Origin: Chryseobacterium sp. S0630
Lineage (GTDB): Bacteria > Bacteroidota > Bacteroidia > Flavobacteriales > Weeksellaceae
Reading direction: 5' to 3'
Length of the DNA stretch: 64,000 bases
NCBI RefSeq assembly: GCF_024158915.1
Contig: NZ_JAMZGF010000001.1
Coordinates: 1-64,000 of the forward strand
Shown: positions 51,409 through 59,403 of the stretch, one piece after another
Numbering within the stretch: the first letter of the stretch is position 1
Layout: every line of letters begins with the position of its first letter
Notes under the pieces: model-generated
What the model saw: only the letters and a program-made list of their open reading frames with translations
Database searches by the model: none
Told to the model about the DNA's origin: nothing
Translations under genes and position numbers: made by a program

Positions 51409-52798
51409 TGAATGGCTAAATAACCTGCGAAGCAGAATGGATGACCATGAAGAGGACGTTCCGGAAGGGTTGTGGGATGACATTAAAGATGAATTATTTT
51501 CCGGAGAAGAAAATGACAGCATTCCCGGATTTATTCCTGAAGTTCATGCAGGGGGAGCAAAGCAAGAAAAAGGAACAAATGCAGGAAACAGATCCATATT
51601 TTATCGCATTGGAGGGATTGCAGCAGCCATTGCATTATTGTTTTTGCTGACCAGAATACTACCCCAGAATGATACCGGAAAAACTCTGTCTCAGAAACCG
51701 GCAGATGGGAAGGGAGAAAAGGAAAAAAATTATGTAGAAACTACAGAAACTGAGAATGTTTCAGGCAGTGAAGTAAAATCAAAAACAGATGATTTTTTAG
51801 CTGAAAATATATTGAACACCGGTGCTCCGGAGAAAACGTTGACACAAAGATATGCTGATAATGGAGCAGAAAATCAGGCTGGAAGCAATCAGAAGATCCA
51901 GGATGTCTTCAAGCTTCCGACAGCATCGGAGTCTTTTCAGCAGGAAAGTAAGATCGCCCAGAAAACAGCAGTTATTGATGATACGGTGAAAGAAACTGTA
52001 AAAGAACAGGCTTCTGATGAGGTTCTTTTTAATCAGGAAAAAGTAAAGGAAGTCTATGCTGAAAATACACAGCGTAAAGCCACGAAATCCAGAGATAAAA
52101 AATCATGGATGTTAGGTATGCTTACAGGAAATATGGGTTCCAATTCTGCAGAACAGCAGTTTCCTGGCTATGCTTCAATCACTGGAAAAGCGATGAATGT
52201 AGAGCAGGTATGGGCTACAGCTGAATATCATGATGATCCTCTGACGGCTATATTACTGGCCAATCAAAGTCAGCCGGTAGAAGCGAGAATCAGACATAAA
52301 GTACCGGTGACATTCGGGCTTTCTGTGTACTATAACTTGGGAAAAAGATGGGGAATAGGAACAGGGCTGAACTATACCAAGCTTTCTTCTGAGTTGCATT
52401 CCGGAAGTGACAATAATTATATTAAAGGAGATCAGACAGTTCATTATATAGGAATTCCTGTTCAGGTTAATTATAATGTCATTCAAAAAGGGAAATTCAC
52501 AGGATATATTACAGCTGGAGCGCTGGTAGAAAAACCAATAGCAGGTAATATTACAACAACTTATGTTGTCGATGATCAAATTAAGGAGTCCTCAAAAGAA
52601 CGTGTGGAGCCTAAGCCTCTGCAGTTTTCTGTCAATACAGCTGTAGGATTTCAGTTAAAGCTCATTGATAAGGTTGGAATTTATGCAGAACCGGGAATAG
52701 GATACCATTTTAAAGAAGAAAATGCCCCCAATACCATTTACAAAGAAAAACCTCTTCAATTTAATATGAAATTCGGAATAAGAGTGCTGCTGGATTAA
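51401..52798 (+). CDS. Membrane-anchored anti-sigma-like protein fused to a porin-like barrel
   Basis: A 465-aa protein of odd architecture. Residues 1-60 are an acidic cytosolic segment with EEDVPEGLWDDIKDELF, as in Bacteroidota proteins encoded next to ECF sigma factors. A single helix follows at about 68-88 (IGGIAAAIALLFLLTRIL). Residues 90-280 are a long, charged, low-complexity linker. The C-terminal ~180 residues are beta-rich with outer-membrane-like strands (FGLSVYYNLGKRWGIGTGLNYT; LQFNMKFGIRVLL). Anti-sigma function for the adjacent sigma factor is an inference from position. Confidence 0.75.
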   Translation: MNNEWLNNLRSRMDDHEEDVPEGLWDDIKDELFSGEENDSIPGFIPEVHAGGAKQEKGTNAGNRSIFYRIGGIAAAIALLFLLTRILPQNDTGKTLSQKPADGKGEKEKNYVETTETENVSGSEVKSKTDDFLAENILNTGAPEKTLTQRYADNGAENQAGSNQKIQDVFKLPTASESFQQESKIAQKTAVIDDTVKETVKEQASDEVLFNQEKVKEVYAENTQRKATKSRDKKSWMLGMLTGNMGSNSAEQQFPGYASITGKAMNVEQVWATAEYHDDPLTAILLANQSQPVEARIRHKVPVTFGLSVYYNLGKRWGIGTGLNYTKLSSELHSGSDNNYIKGDQTVHYIGIPVQVNYNVIQKGKFTGYITAGALVEKPIAGNITTTYVVDDQIKESSKERVEPKPLQFSVNTAVGFQLKLIDKVGIYAEPGIGYHFKEENAPNTIYKEKPLQFNMKFGIRVLLD

Positions 52799-52840
52799 GG
52801 CACACCATTTTTACAACACCAAACTTAATAATCTATATAT

Positions 52841-53803
52841 ATGAAAACAAAACTAATTTTTTTAGTGGTTGTACTATTCAGCATTCTGAATATTAAAGCA
52901 CAATGTACACCCACAATTACCAGTGCAAGACTTGGACAAAAGTATCCGGGAACGATTTTATTCTGTAGTACTGAAGATGAGGTTCTTTCCACGACACAGA
53001 CGTACACAACGTATCAGTGGTACAAACAGGAATGGACATGGCAGACACCTAATAATAACCCGTGGGTAGCTATTCCGGGAGCAACATCTCAGCAGTTAAC
53101 CATTAGTGGGAACGATCAGTTGAATTATTTTAAAGTAGTGGTTTCTGAAGGCGACTGTACAGCAGAAAGCCCTACAGCATTTGCAGATGGTTTTGTATAT
53201 GGTCTGCCGGCTATGATGACTACTTATACGCCCGGAACATATCAGGAAAATGCAGGAACAGTGAATGTCTGCAACGGAGCTTCTGTACAGTTTGATAATA
53301 TTTTTCCTGTTGTATATGGTAAACATACCTGGTTCAAATGTGTACCAAGCAGTAATCCGCCGACGCTGGGAGATCCGTGTATCATCTCTGGTGTAGTGGG
53401 AGATACTTATGTGGCTACCAGTTCAGGGAAATACGGATTTTATGCCTGTACGGAATATTGTCCGGATCAATGTGAGATGTTAGATCCGTTTGCATTTGTA
53501 GAACTCAATTTCGGAGATTGGGAATTCTGCAGCAATCTGGGAACAGGAGAGACAAAAATTAAAGATAATAATCTGAAAATTTATCCTAATCCTACGGCGC
53601 AGCACCTTTATATTGGGAAAGAATCGGATAAAATCTATAAGGAAGTTATCATCATTGATATGTCCGGAAAACTTGTCCTGAAGAAAGTAGATCACAGATA
53701 TAATCAGGCGATTGATGTAAGCAGTCTGGTACCAGGAAATTATATCATTGTTTCTAAAAGCACAGATGGAACAGAATATAAAAATAGATTTATAAAGAAA
53801 TAA
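52841..53803 (+). CDS. Secreted protein with T9SS type A sorting domain
   Basis: A 320-aa protein with signal peptide (1-21, ending NIKAQ). The body (25-235) has paired Cys and aromatic residues (TYQWYKQEW; HTWFKCVP), suggesting Ig-like or PKD-like domains. The C-terminal ~75 residues are a type A sorting domain: KIYPNPTAQHLYI, then IDMSGKLVLK, then IDVSSLVPGNYIIVS. This shows the organism uses type IX secretion. Substrate or partner unknown. Confidence 0.88.
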   Translation: MKTKLIFLVVVLFSILNIKAQCTPTITSARLGQKYPGTILFCSTEDEVLSTTQTYTTYQWYKQEWTWQTPNNNPWVAIPGATSQQLTISGNDQLNYFKVVVSEGDCTAESPTAFADGFVYGLPAMMTTYTPGTYQENAGTVNVCNGASVQFDNIFPVVYGKHTWFKCVPSSNPPTLGDPCIISGVVGDTYVATSSGKYGFYACTEYCPDQCEMLDPFAFVELNFGDWEFCSNLGTGETKIKDNNLKIYPNPTAQHLYIGKESDKIYKEVIIIDMSGKLVLKKVDHRYNQAIDVSSLVPGNYIIVSKSTDGTEYKNRFIKK

Positions 53804-54267
53804 TAGGATTATAAAATCTGAAGATGTTTAAAAATTGATTGTGGGAAGGAAGAATGGATGTCAGAGGAGGGATGTTCCTTGTATTGAAGAAGAACTGAAG
53901 TAATTTATTTTAATACTTTACGCTCATAGATACATTTCATCCTTGTTAATCTAATGACGGTCATAATTACCCCAAAAGGAGTCCTCTCTTTATGGCATCC
54001 GGCTTCCTGACTCACACTTTTTTAAAGTATTCAGACGAATAATCTTTTTCGTTAGTTTTTAATAATGGTTGAGTCGGTACAAATTTTTTTGTACCGGTTT
54101 TTTTTATTCTATGATGAGATAAATCCCTTTGTTGCAGGCTTTCCCTGAGGAATTTTCTTTTCAGAAATACATTGAATTTCTTGTAAATAATATAAACTTG
54201 CAGAAAATTTCATAAAAATTATTTGATAAAAAAAGATGTAAATGATAAATATTGTAACTTTGTTTGG
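53804..54267. other. 464-bp gap with only a terminator and a possible promoter
   Basis: The region between the T9SS protein and the Cys-rich protein holds the hairpin at 54074-54106 and a TAACTTTG box at 54255-54262. No gene is supported: open frames here are short and unlike any family. Confidence 0.5.
54074..54106 (+). terminator. Terminator in the gap before the copper locus
   Basis: CGGTACAAA / TTTGTACCG stem and a run of T; lies 270 bp downstream of the T9SS gene. Confidence 0.75.
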
Positions 54268-54657
54268 TTGAAAACTTATAACAAACATATCGGCCACATT
54301 CTTGTCCTTTGTCTGGTGCTTTTCTTAGTACCGAACTTAGGCTTTGCGTGCACAAAGAAAGATATAAAAAAGGATCAAACTTTAGGTTATAAGTGTCAAA
54401 CCAGCAGCTTATCAGATAAATTCTGCTGTAAACCTGGTTTTTGTAAAAAAGATAAAAACCATAATGACTGCAATGGCAAATGCAAACACAATTCGTGCCG
54501 ATGCGGAACTGTGATCTCATTAACAGGGCTTCCTGTTATGGCCGATCTGAAAATCAAAAATCATTTCAGAGAAGAAACGAAACTTAAATTTAGTTTCAGT
54601 CAAACCTATTATTCTTCAGGTTTTTCTTCTATCTGGCAACCTCCCAAAATAGGATAA
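54268..54657 (+). CDS. Cys-rich exported protein at the head of the copper locus
   Basis: About 129 aa if the TTG at 54268 is the start. No ATG is found in frame ahead of the hydrophobic export segment (HILVLCLVLFLVPNLGF), so the start is uncertain. A -7-like box TAACTTTG at 54255-54262 lies only 5 bp before this TTG. The mature region holds nine or more Cys (YKCQTS, FCCKPGFCK, DCNGKCKH, CRCG) amid Lys and His residues, suggesting metal or disulfide binding. It stands ahead of HMA and multicopper-oxidase genes, so a copper role is inferred. Confidence 0.55.
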   Translation: MKTYNKHIGHILVLCLVLFLVPNLGFACTKKDIKKDQTLGYKCQTSSLSDKFCCKPGFCKKDKNHNDCNGKCKHNSCRCGTVISLTGLPVMADLKIKNHFREETKLKFSFSQTYYSSGFSSIWQPPKIG

Positions 54658-54660
54658 TTA

Positions 54661-54717
54661 TCTGGCCGTACAGCCAGAAATAGGTCTTGTCGAAAGCAAA
54701 CTTTTGTTTTCGGACAA
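54661..54717 (+). promoter_or_regulatory. Two consecutive hairpins in the leader of the HMA gene
   Basis: TCTGGC / GCCAGA (54661-54678) and a longer hairpin TTGT-CGAAAgCAAA / TTTGtTTTCGgACAA (54687-54717) with a 2-nt loop and one bulge, just before the HMA gene. They could attenuate or stabilise the transcript. Confidence 0.45.
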
Positions 54718-54757
54718 TCTGTTGTATTCCAATTATCAATTTTTAAAAATCAGAAAA

Positions 54758-55642
54758 ATGAAATCATTATCAAAAATATTGATGGTAATCAGTGCATTAC
54801 TATCATACACCATAGGTTTTGCACAGATAAAAAATGCAAAAACAGAGGCGGTAAAAATATATGGCAACTGTGATATGTGTAAAACCAATATCGAAAAAGC
54901 CGGGAATCTAAAGAACATTTCATCTGTAGTATGGAATGAAGATACAAAAATGGCTACCCTGAATTATGATGCCCAAAAAACAAATCAGGAAGAAATACTG
55001 AAACGTATTGCTTTAGCCGGTTATGACAGTGAAAAATTCTTAGCTCCGGACGATGCTTACAGTAAGCTGCCAGGCTGCTGCCAATACAAAAGAGAGCTAA
55101 AACCTGCCAGCATGAATAAAGATAAGGAGATGAATATGAATAATGAACACACCAATCATGATCACAGCAAAATGACTGAGGCTAACAGTTCTGAAAATAA
55201 AAATGAATCTCAGCTTAAAGCAGTTTTTGACAATTATTTTTCTTTAAAAGATGCCCTGGTAAATACTGATGCAGGAACTTCATCGGCAAAGGCCGCCTCG
55301 TTGGTAAAAGCCATTCAGAATGTTGAAATGGGCAAGCTTTCCAATGAAGAACATACCGTTTGGATGAAAGTTTTAAAAGACCTGACAACACAGGCAGAAA
55401 AAATAGCAAGTACTAAAGACATTGAAAAACAGAGAGGCACTTTTGCACTCCTGTCTGAAAATATCTATGCCCTTACCAAAGTTTCAAAACAGAGCGAAAC
55501 GGTGTATTACCAGCATTGCCCAATGTTTAATAATGGAAAAGGAGCAAACTGGCTTAGCAAAGAAGAAGCTATCAAAAATCCGTTTTACGGGTCCAAAATG
55601 CTTACCTGTGGCAGTGTTCAGGAAACGATTAGCAAGAAGTAA
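54758..55642 (+). CDS. HMA-domain protein with DUF3347 (copper handling)
   Basis: A 294-aa exported protein (signal peptide 1-22). An HMA-like metal-binding domain has its Cys pair in GNCDMCKTNIEKA (C38, C41). A Met/His/Asn-rich linker with MNMNNEHTNHDHSKM follows. The C-terminal DUF3347 domain (about 155-290) carries YYQHCPMFNNGKGANWLS and MLTCGSVQETI. DUF3347 proteins accompany copper and silver efflux systems and are thought to bind metal in the periplasm. The ATG at 54758 precedes the signal peptide. Confidence 0.85.
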   Translation: MKSLSKILMVISALLSYTIGFAQIKNAKTEAVKIYGNCDMCKTNIEKAGNLKNISSVVWNEDTKMATLNYDAQKTNQEEILKRIALAGYDSEKFLAPDDAYSKLPGCCQYKRELKPASMNKDKEMNMNNEHTNHDHSKMTEANSSENKNESQLKAVFDNYFSLKDALVNTDAGTSSAKAASLVKAIQNVEMGKLSNEEHTVWMKVLKDLTTQAEKIASTKDIEKQRGTFALLSENIYALTKVSKQSETVYYQHCPMFNNGKGANWLSKEEAIKNPFYGSKMLTCGSVQETISKK

Positions 55643-55672
55643 TAAAATTTTTAATAAGTAAGTATCAAAACA

Positions 55673-56314
55673 ATGAAACATATAATAGTATCAATCATCA
55701 TATTAACAGCCGTAATTTCCTGCAAGCAGTCTCCAAATAAAGAAAGTGAACTAAAAACACAGGACAGTACATCCATATCTGAAACAAAGACGGCTCCATT
55801 ACATGATTCTTTAGTTGCCGCTGAACCAGTAAGTGCTACGGCTCAGAAAACTGAACCAGTTAAAACAGAAACTCAGGTCCAAAATTTTAGTATTGAACCT
55901 ATTATTAAAGATTATTTGGCTCTTAAAAATGCACTTGTTGCAGACAATGACAAAGGAGCAGCCAGTGCAGGGAAAAAATTACTGGCGACCATCAAAAATG
56001 TGGATGTGAAAAGTATTCCTTCCGGTAAACAAAAAGAGTATCAAGAAATAGCAGACAACGCAAAGGAAAACGCTGAACATATCGGTGATAATACCGGGAA
56101 AATTGATCATCAGCGTGAGCATCTGGCTTCTTTAAGCAAAGATGTTTCGGATCTTATTGCCTTATTTGGCAGTTCACAAAAACTGTATCAGGATCATTGC
56201 CCAATGTATAATGACGGTAAAGGAGCAGTGTGGATCAGTGAAACCAAAGACATCAAAAATCCTTATTATGGAAATCAGATGTTAAGCTGTGGTTCTGTGA
56301 AAAAACAGTTCTGA
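55673..56314 (+). CDS. DUF3347 lipoprotein
   Basis: A 213-aa lipoprotein (lipobox AVISC, Cys17) with a Ser/Thr/Glu-rich linker and one C-terminal DUF3347 domain. The domain has DHCPMYNDGKGAVWISE and MLSCGSVKKQF, matching the tail of the HMA protein upstream. It lies 30 bp downstream of that gene and 2 bp upstream of the haem-binding gene. Periplasmic metal binding is inferred. Confidence 0.85.
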   Translation: MKHIIVSIIILTAVISCKQSPNKESELKTQDSTSISETKTAPLHDSLVAAEPVSATAQKTEPVKTETQVQNFSIEPIIKDYLALKNALVADNDKGAASAGKKLLATIKNVDVKSIPSGKQKEYQEIADNAKENAEHIGDNTGKIDHQREHLASLSKDVSDLIALFGSSQKLYQDHCPMYNDGKGAVWISETKDIKNPYYGNQMLSCGSVKKQF

Positions 56315-56316
56315 GA

Positions 56317-56778
56317 ATGAAACAAATACTGAAAAGAATTTTGGTATTTGTTCTGTTTCTTTTTATTGCAATACAATTGTATCAGCCCGCCTTTAATATA
56401 GACAAAGGCAAGGCTGTTACAAAAGATTTTACAAGGGTTTATAATATGCCGGCTGAAGTACAAACTCTGTTTCGGAATTCCTGCTATGATTGTCATAGTA
56501 ATACGACCGATTATGCATGGTACGATTATATACAGCCTGCAAGAGCACTTGTAGAAAACCATATTAAAGACGCAAAAGATGACCTGAATTTCAGTGAATG
56601 GGAAACCTATTCCAACCGAAAGCAGGTAAGATTGCTGAATTCAATAAAGGAACAGATTGTAAACAGACAAATGCCACTGTCGTCGTATACTCTAATGCAC
56701 AGAAAAGCAAAACTGAGTGATGGCGAAATTAAAATAATGACCGAATGGTTAAAAGAGCAGAGCAAAGTTTATGAATAA
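56317..56778 (+). CDS. Membrane-anchored haem-binding domain protein
   Basis: A 153-aa protein with an N-terminal membrane anchor (residues 8-22) and a cytochrome-like CxxCH motif, C56-Y-D-C59-H60, followed by DYAWYDYIQPARALVENHIKDAKDDLNFSEWE, the Haem_bd pattern. Expected to bind one c-type haem in the periplasm. It overlaps the multicopper oxidase gene by 8 bp and is coupled to it; electron transfer to that oxidase is a reasonable inference. Confidence 0.88.
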   Translation: MKQILKRILVFVLFLFIAIQLYQPAFNIDKGKAVTKDFTRVYNMPAEVQTLFRNSCYDCHSNTTDYAWYDYIQPARALVENHIKDAKDDLNFSEWETYSNRKQVRLLNSIKEQIVNRQMPLSSYTLMHRKAKLSDGEIKIMTEWLKEQSKVYE

Positions 56779-59083
56779 AAATAATACAATCAATATACCT
56801 CAGAATATCACCATAAGATTACTTCAGGCAGTTTTGATTTTCTTCTGCTGGCAAGGTGTTTTAGCACAGAAAGTAGTACGATATGAGCTATATGTAAAAG
56901 ATACCCTGGTCAGCTACGCCGGGAAAGAAAAAAGGGCCATCGCTGTTAACGGACAGATACCAATGCCTACTCTTACCTTTACAGAAGGAGATACCGCAGA
57001 AATTGTAGTCCACAATCAGCTGAAAGAAAGTACATCACTGCATTGGCATGGAGTATTTTTGCCCAATAAAGAAGACGGTGTACCTTGGTTGACCCAAAAG
57101 CCCATAAAGCCTGGCGCTACCTATACCTATCGTTTCCCGGTTATTCAACATGGAACACACTGGTATCATTCCCATTCCGGGCTTCAGGAACAGATTGGAA
57201 TGTATGGAAGTTTCGTCATGAAAAAAAGAGAGGATGACAAAACCTTCAGAAAAGGAATTGATGACCTGCCTACAGTTCCTATTATTTTAAGTGAATGGAC
57301 GAACCTGAATCCTGATAATATCAACAGAATGCTGCATAACGCGAATGACTGGGCAGCGATTAAGAAAAACGCCACACAGTCTTATGTAGAAGCCATTAAA
57401 GAAGGTCACTTTAAAACAAAATTGACCAATGAGTGGAAACGCATGCTGGCCATGGATGTAAGTGATGTGTATTATGATAAAGTGTTAATCAATGGAAATA
57501 ACAGTACAGATTTAAAAACTGTAGACGGCAAAAAACTAAAAGCAGGAGATAAAGTACGTTTAAGGATCTCAAATGGAGGAGCTTCTTCCTATTTTTGGTT
57601 ACGCTATGCAGGAGGTAAAATTACGGTTGTGGCCAATGATGGTAACGATGTGGAACCGGTAGAAGTAGACCGACTGATTATTGCTGTTTCTGAAACTTAT
57701 GATGTCGTAGTAACCATTCCTCAGGATGGCGTTTCCTATGAATTTTTAGCTACTACAGAAGACAGAACCCAATCTGCAAGCTACTTTGTAGGTAATGGAA
57801 TCAAACAACTCATTTCTCCTCTTCCCAAACTTAAATACTTTGAAGGAATGAAAATGATGAATGACATGATGAAAATGAACGGAGATCTGAATGATATGGG
57901 AATGAAAATGAGCCTTAATCAAATGGATATGAATGTGGTGATGTACCCTGAGATCACAGGTGATGGGAAGAAAAAACAGGATCACAGCCAGCACAATATG
58001 AATGCAGATAAAGGAATGGATAAGGAAATGAACATGGATAGCAACAGGTATAATGCCAATGCTTTAGGCAATATTAAAACCCTGAATTATGCCATGCTGC
58101 AATCTCCTCATAACACAGAGCTTCCTAAAGATGCTCCCGTAAAGGAATTAAAATTTACCCTCACCGGAAACATGAACCGCTATGTGTGGAGCATGGATAA
58201 TAAAATCTTATCTGAAACCGATAAAATCCCGGTAAAAAAAGGAGAAATATTAAGAATTACCATCTATAATAATTCCATGATGAGACATCCGATGCATTTA
58301 CACGGTTTTGACTTCAGGGTAATTAATGGCAAAGGAGAAAAGTCTCCCCTGAAAAATGTACTGGATGTGATGCCAATGGAAACCGATACGATTGAATTTC
58401 AGGCTAATGAAGAAGGAGACTGGTTCTTCCACTGCCATATCCTTTATCATATGATGGCAGGAATGAATAGGGTTTTTGCAGTAGATGATTATAAAAATCC
58501 ATATTTACCAGACAAAAAAGAAGCCTATAACATGCTTCAGAGAGAAAGCAATATGCCCCATTTTATGATTCAGAATGACTTTGCAACCAATGGAAATGAT
58601 GGGGATGCAATGCTTCAGACCGCAAGATGGAACCTCTCTACAGAATGGCGTTTAGGTTATAATGATATGCACGGATATGAAGTGGAAACGCATTTGGGAA
58701 GATACATCGGGAAGATGCAGTGGTTTATGCCATTTGTAGGATTCGACTTTCGTTATAGAAAAATGGGAATTGATGAGCAGGAGAAAAATATCTTTGGACA
58801 AAAAAATGAAAAAGATACCCGAAGAGCGGTGAGCTTAGGTTTTGTGTATACTCTTCCGATGCTTGTGAACTTTCAGGCAGAAGTATATCATGACGGTATC
58901 GTTCGTTTACAGTTGATGAGAGAAGATATTCCAATCTCAAAACGATTGAGAGGAGGTTTTATGGTCAATACCGATAAAGAATACATGACTGAATTAAAGT
59001 ATATTCTTAATAAAAATGTAAGCATTCGTGCCCACTATGACAGTGATATGGGATGGGGAGCAGGAATTTCTTTAGCGTATTAA
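56771..59083 (+). CDS. Multicopper oxidase fused to a CopB-like outer-membrane domain
   Basis: A 770-aa protein. It has a signal peptide (about 12-33) and three cupredoxin domains with all copper ligands: H91-W-H93-G, H130-W-Y-H133-S-H135, H506-P-x-H509-L-H511, and H554-C555-H556-(3)-H560-(4)-M565. A Met/His-rich stretch (about 355-430, MKMMNDMMKMNGDLNDMGMK) may bind Cu(I), as in CopA/CueO. From about residue 600 a beta-rich segment of ~170 residues (RWNLSTEWRLGYNDMHGYEVE; DMGWGAGISLAY) looks like a CopB-type outer-membrane barrel. The fusion puts a copper oxidase on an outer-membrane anchor. Likely role: copper resistance. Confidence 0.88.
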   Translation: MNKNNTINIPQNITIRLLQAVLIFFCWQGVLAQKVVRYELYVKDTLVSYAGKEKRAIAVNGQIPMPTLTFTEGDTAEIVVHNQLKESTSLHWHGVFLPNKEDGVPWLTQKPIKPGATYTYRFPVIQHGTHWYHSHSGLQEQIGMYGSFVMKKREDDKTFRKGIDDLPTVPIILSEWTNLNPDNINRMLHNANDWAAIKKNATQSYVEAIKEGHFKTKLTNEWKRMLAMDVSDVYYDKVLINGNNSTDLKTVDGKKLKAGDKVRLRISNGGASSYFWLRYAGGKITVVANDGNDVEPVEVDRLIIAVSETYDVVVTIPQDGVSYEFLATTEDRTQSASYFVGNGIKQLISPLPKLKYFEGMKMMNDMMKMNGDLNDMGMKMSLNQMDMNVVMYPEITGDGKKKQDHSQHNMNADKGMDKEMNMDSNRYNANALGNIKTLNYAMLQSPHNTELPKDAPVKELKFTLTGNMNRYVWSMDNKILSETDKIPVKKGEILRITIYNNSMMRHPMHLHGFDFRVINGKGEKSPLKNVLDVMPMETDTIEFQANEEGDWFFHCHILYHMMAGMNRVFAVDDYKNPYLPDKKEAYNMLQRESNMPHFMIQNDFATNGNDGDAMLQTARWNLSTEWRLGYNDMHGYEVETHLGRYIGKMQWFMPFVGFDFRYRKMGIDEQEKNIFGQKNEKDTRRAVSLGFVYTLPMLVNFQAEVYHDGIVRLQLMREDIPISKRLRGGFMVNTDKEYMTELKYILNKNVSIRAHYDSDMGWGAGISLAY

Positions 59084-59122
59084 ATGATAGGGGATAAGAA
59101 AGATTAATAATTACTCAATTAC

Positions 59123-59157
59123 AAGAAGCAGCTATTTAATGGCTGCTTCTTTCTTTT
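59123..59157 (+). terminator. Terminator of the copper operon
   Basis: AAGAAGCAGC / GCTGCTTCTT, a perfect 10-bp stem followed by a T-rich tail. Confidence 0.85.
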
Positions 59158-59350
59158 AGATATATAGACGAATATACTTTAGCGGAATGTTTTGCTTTCC
59201 ACATGACTTTTTTCATACAGACCAAAATAAAGTACAACAATGGATTTATATTTATAGCTGAATGTAAGCTTGTTATGATTTTAAAGAAAATTTATCAATC
59301 AATCAATATTAATTATAATTAGAACAAATAAAAATAAAATCCTTTTTCCT

Positions 59351-59381
59351 TTGGGAGTTTACAGGTGAACCTTTAATTTTG
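59351..59381 (+). promoter_or_regulatory. Flavobacterial promoter of the TonB receptor gene
   Basis: TTG (59351-59353), 20 bp, then TAATTTTG (59374-59381). This matches the TTG-N17-23-TAnnTTTG consensus exactly and lies 22 bp before the ATG at 59404. Confidence 0.75.
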
Positions 59382-59403
59382 CTATTTATAATAATTATAA
59401 ATA

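Larger units (their letters stand above)
59084..59403. other. 320-bp gap with terminator and promoter
   Basis: Between the copper oxidase and the TonB receptor: a terminator (59123-59157) and a well-formed promoter (59351-59381). The rest is AT-rich and shows nothing else clear. Confidence 0.7.

Noticed and set aside
54109..54520. Minus-strand open frames opposite the Cys-rich gene
   Set aside because: They overlap the terminator and the plus-strand gene and have no protein-like family pattern.
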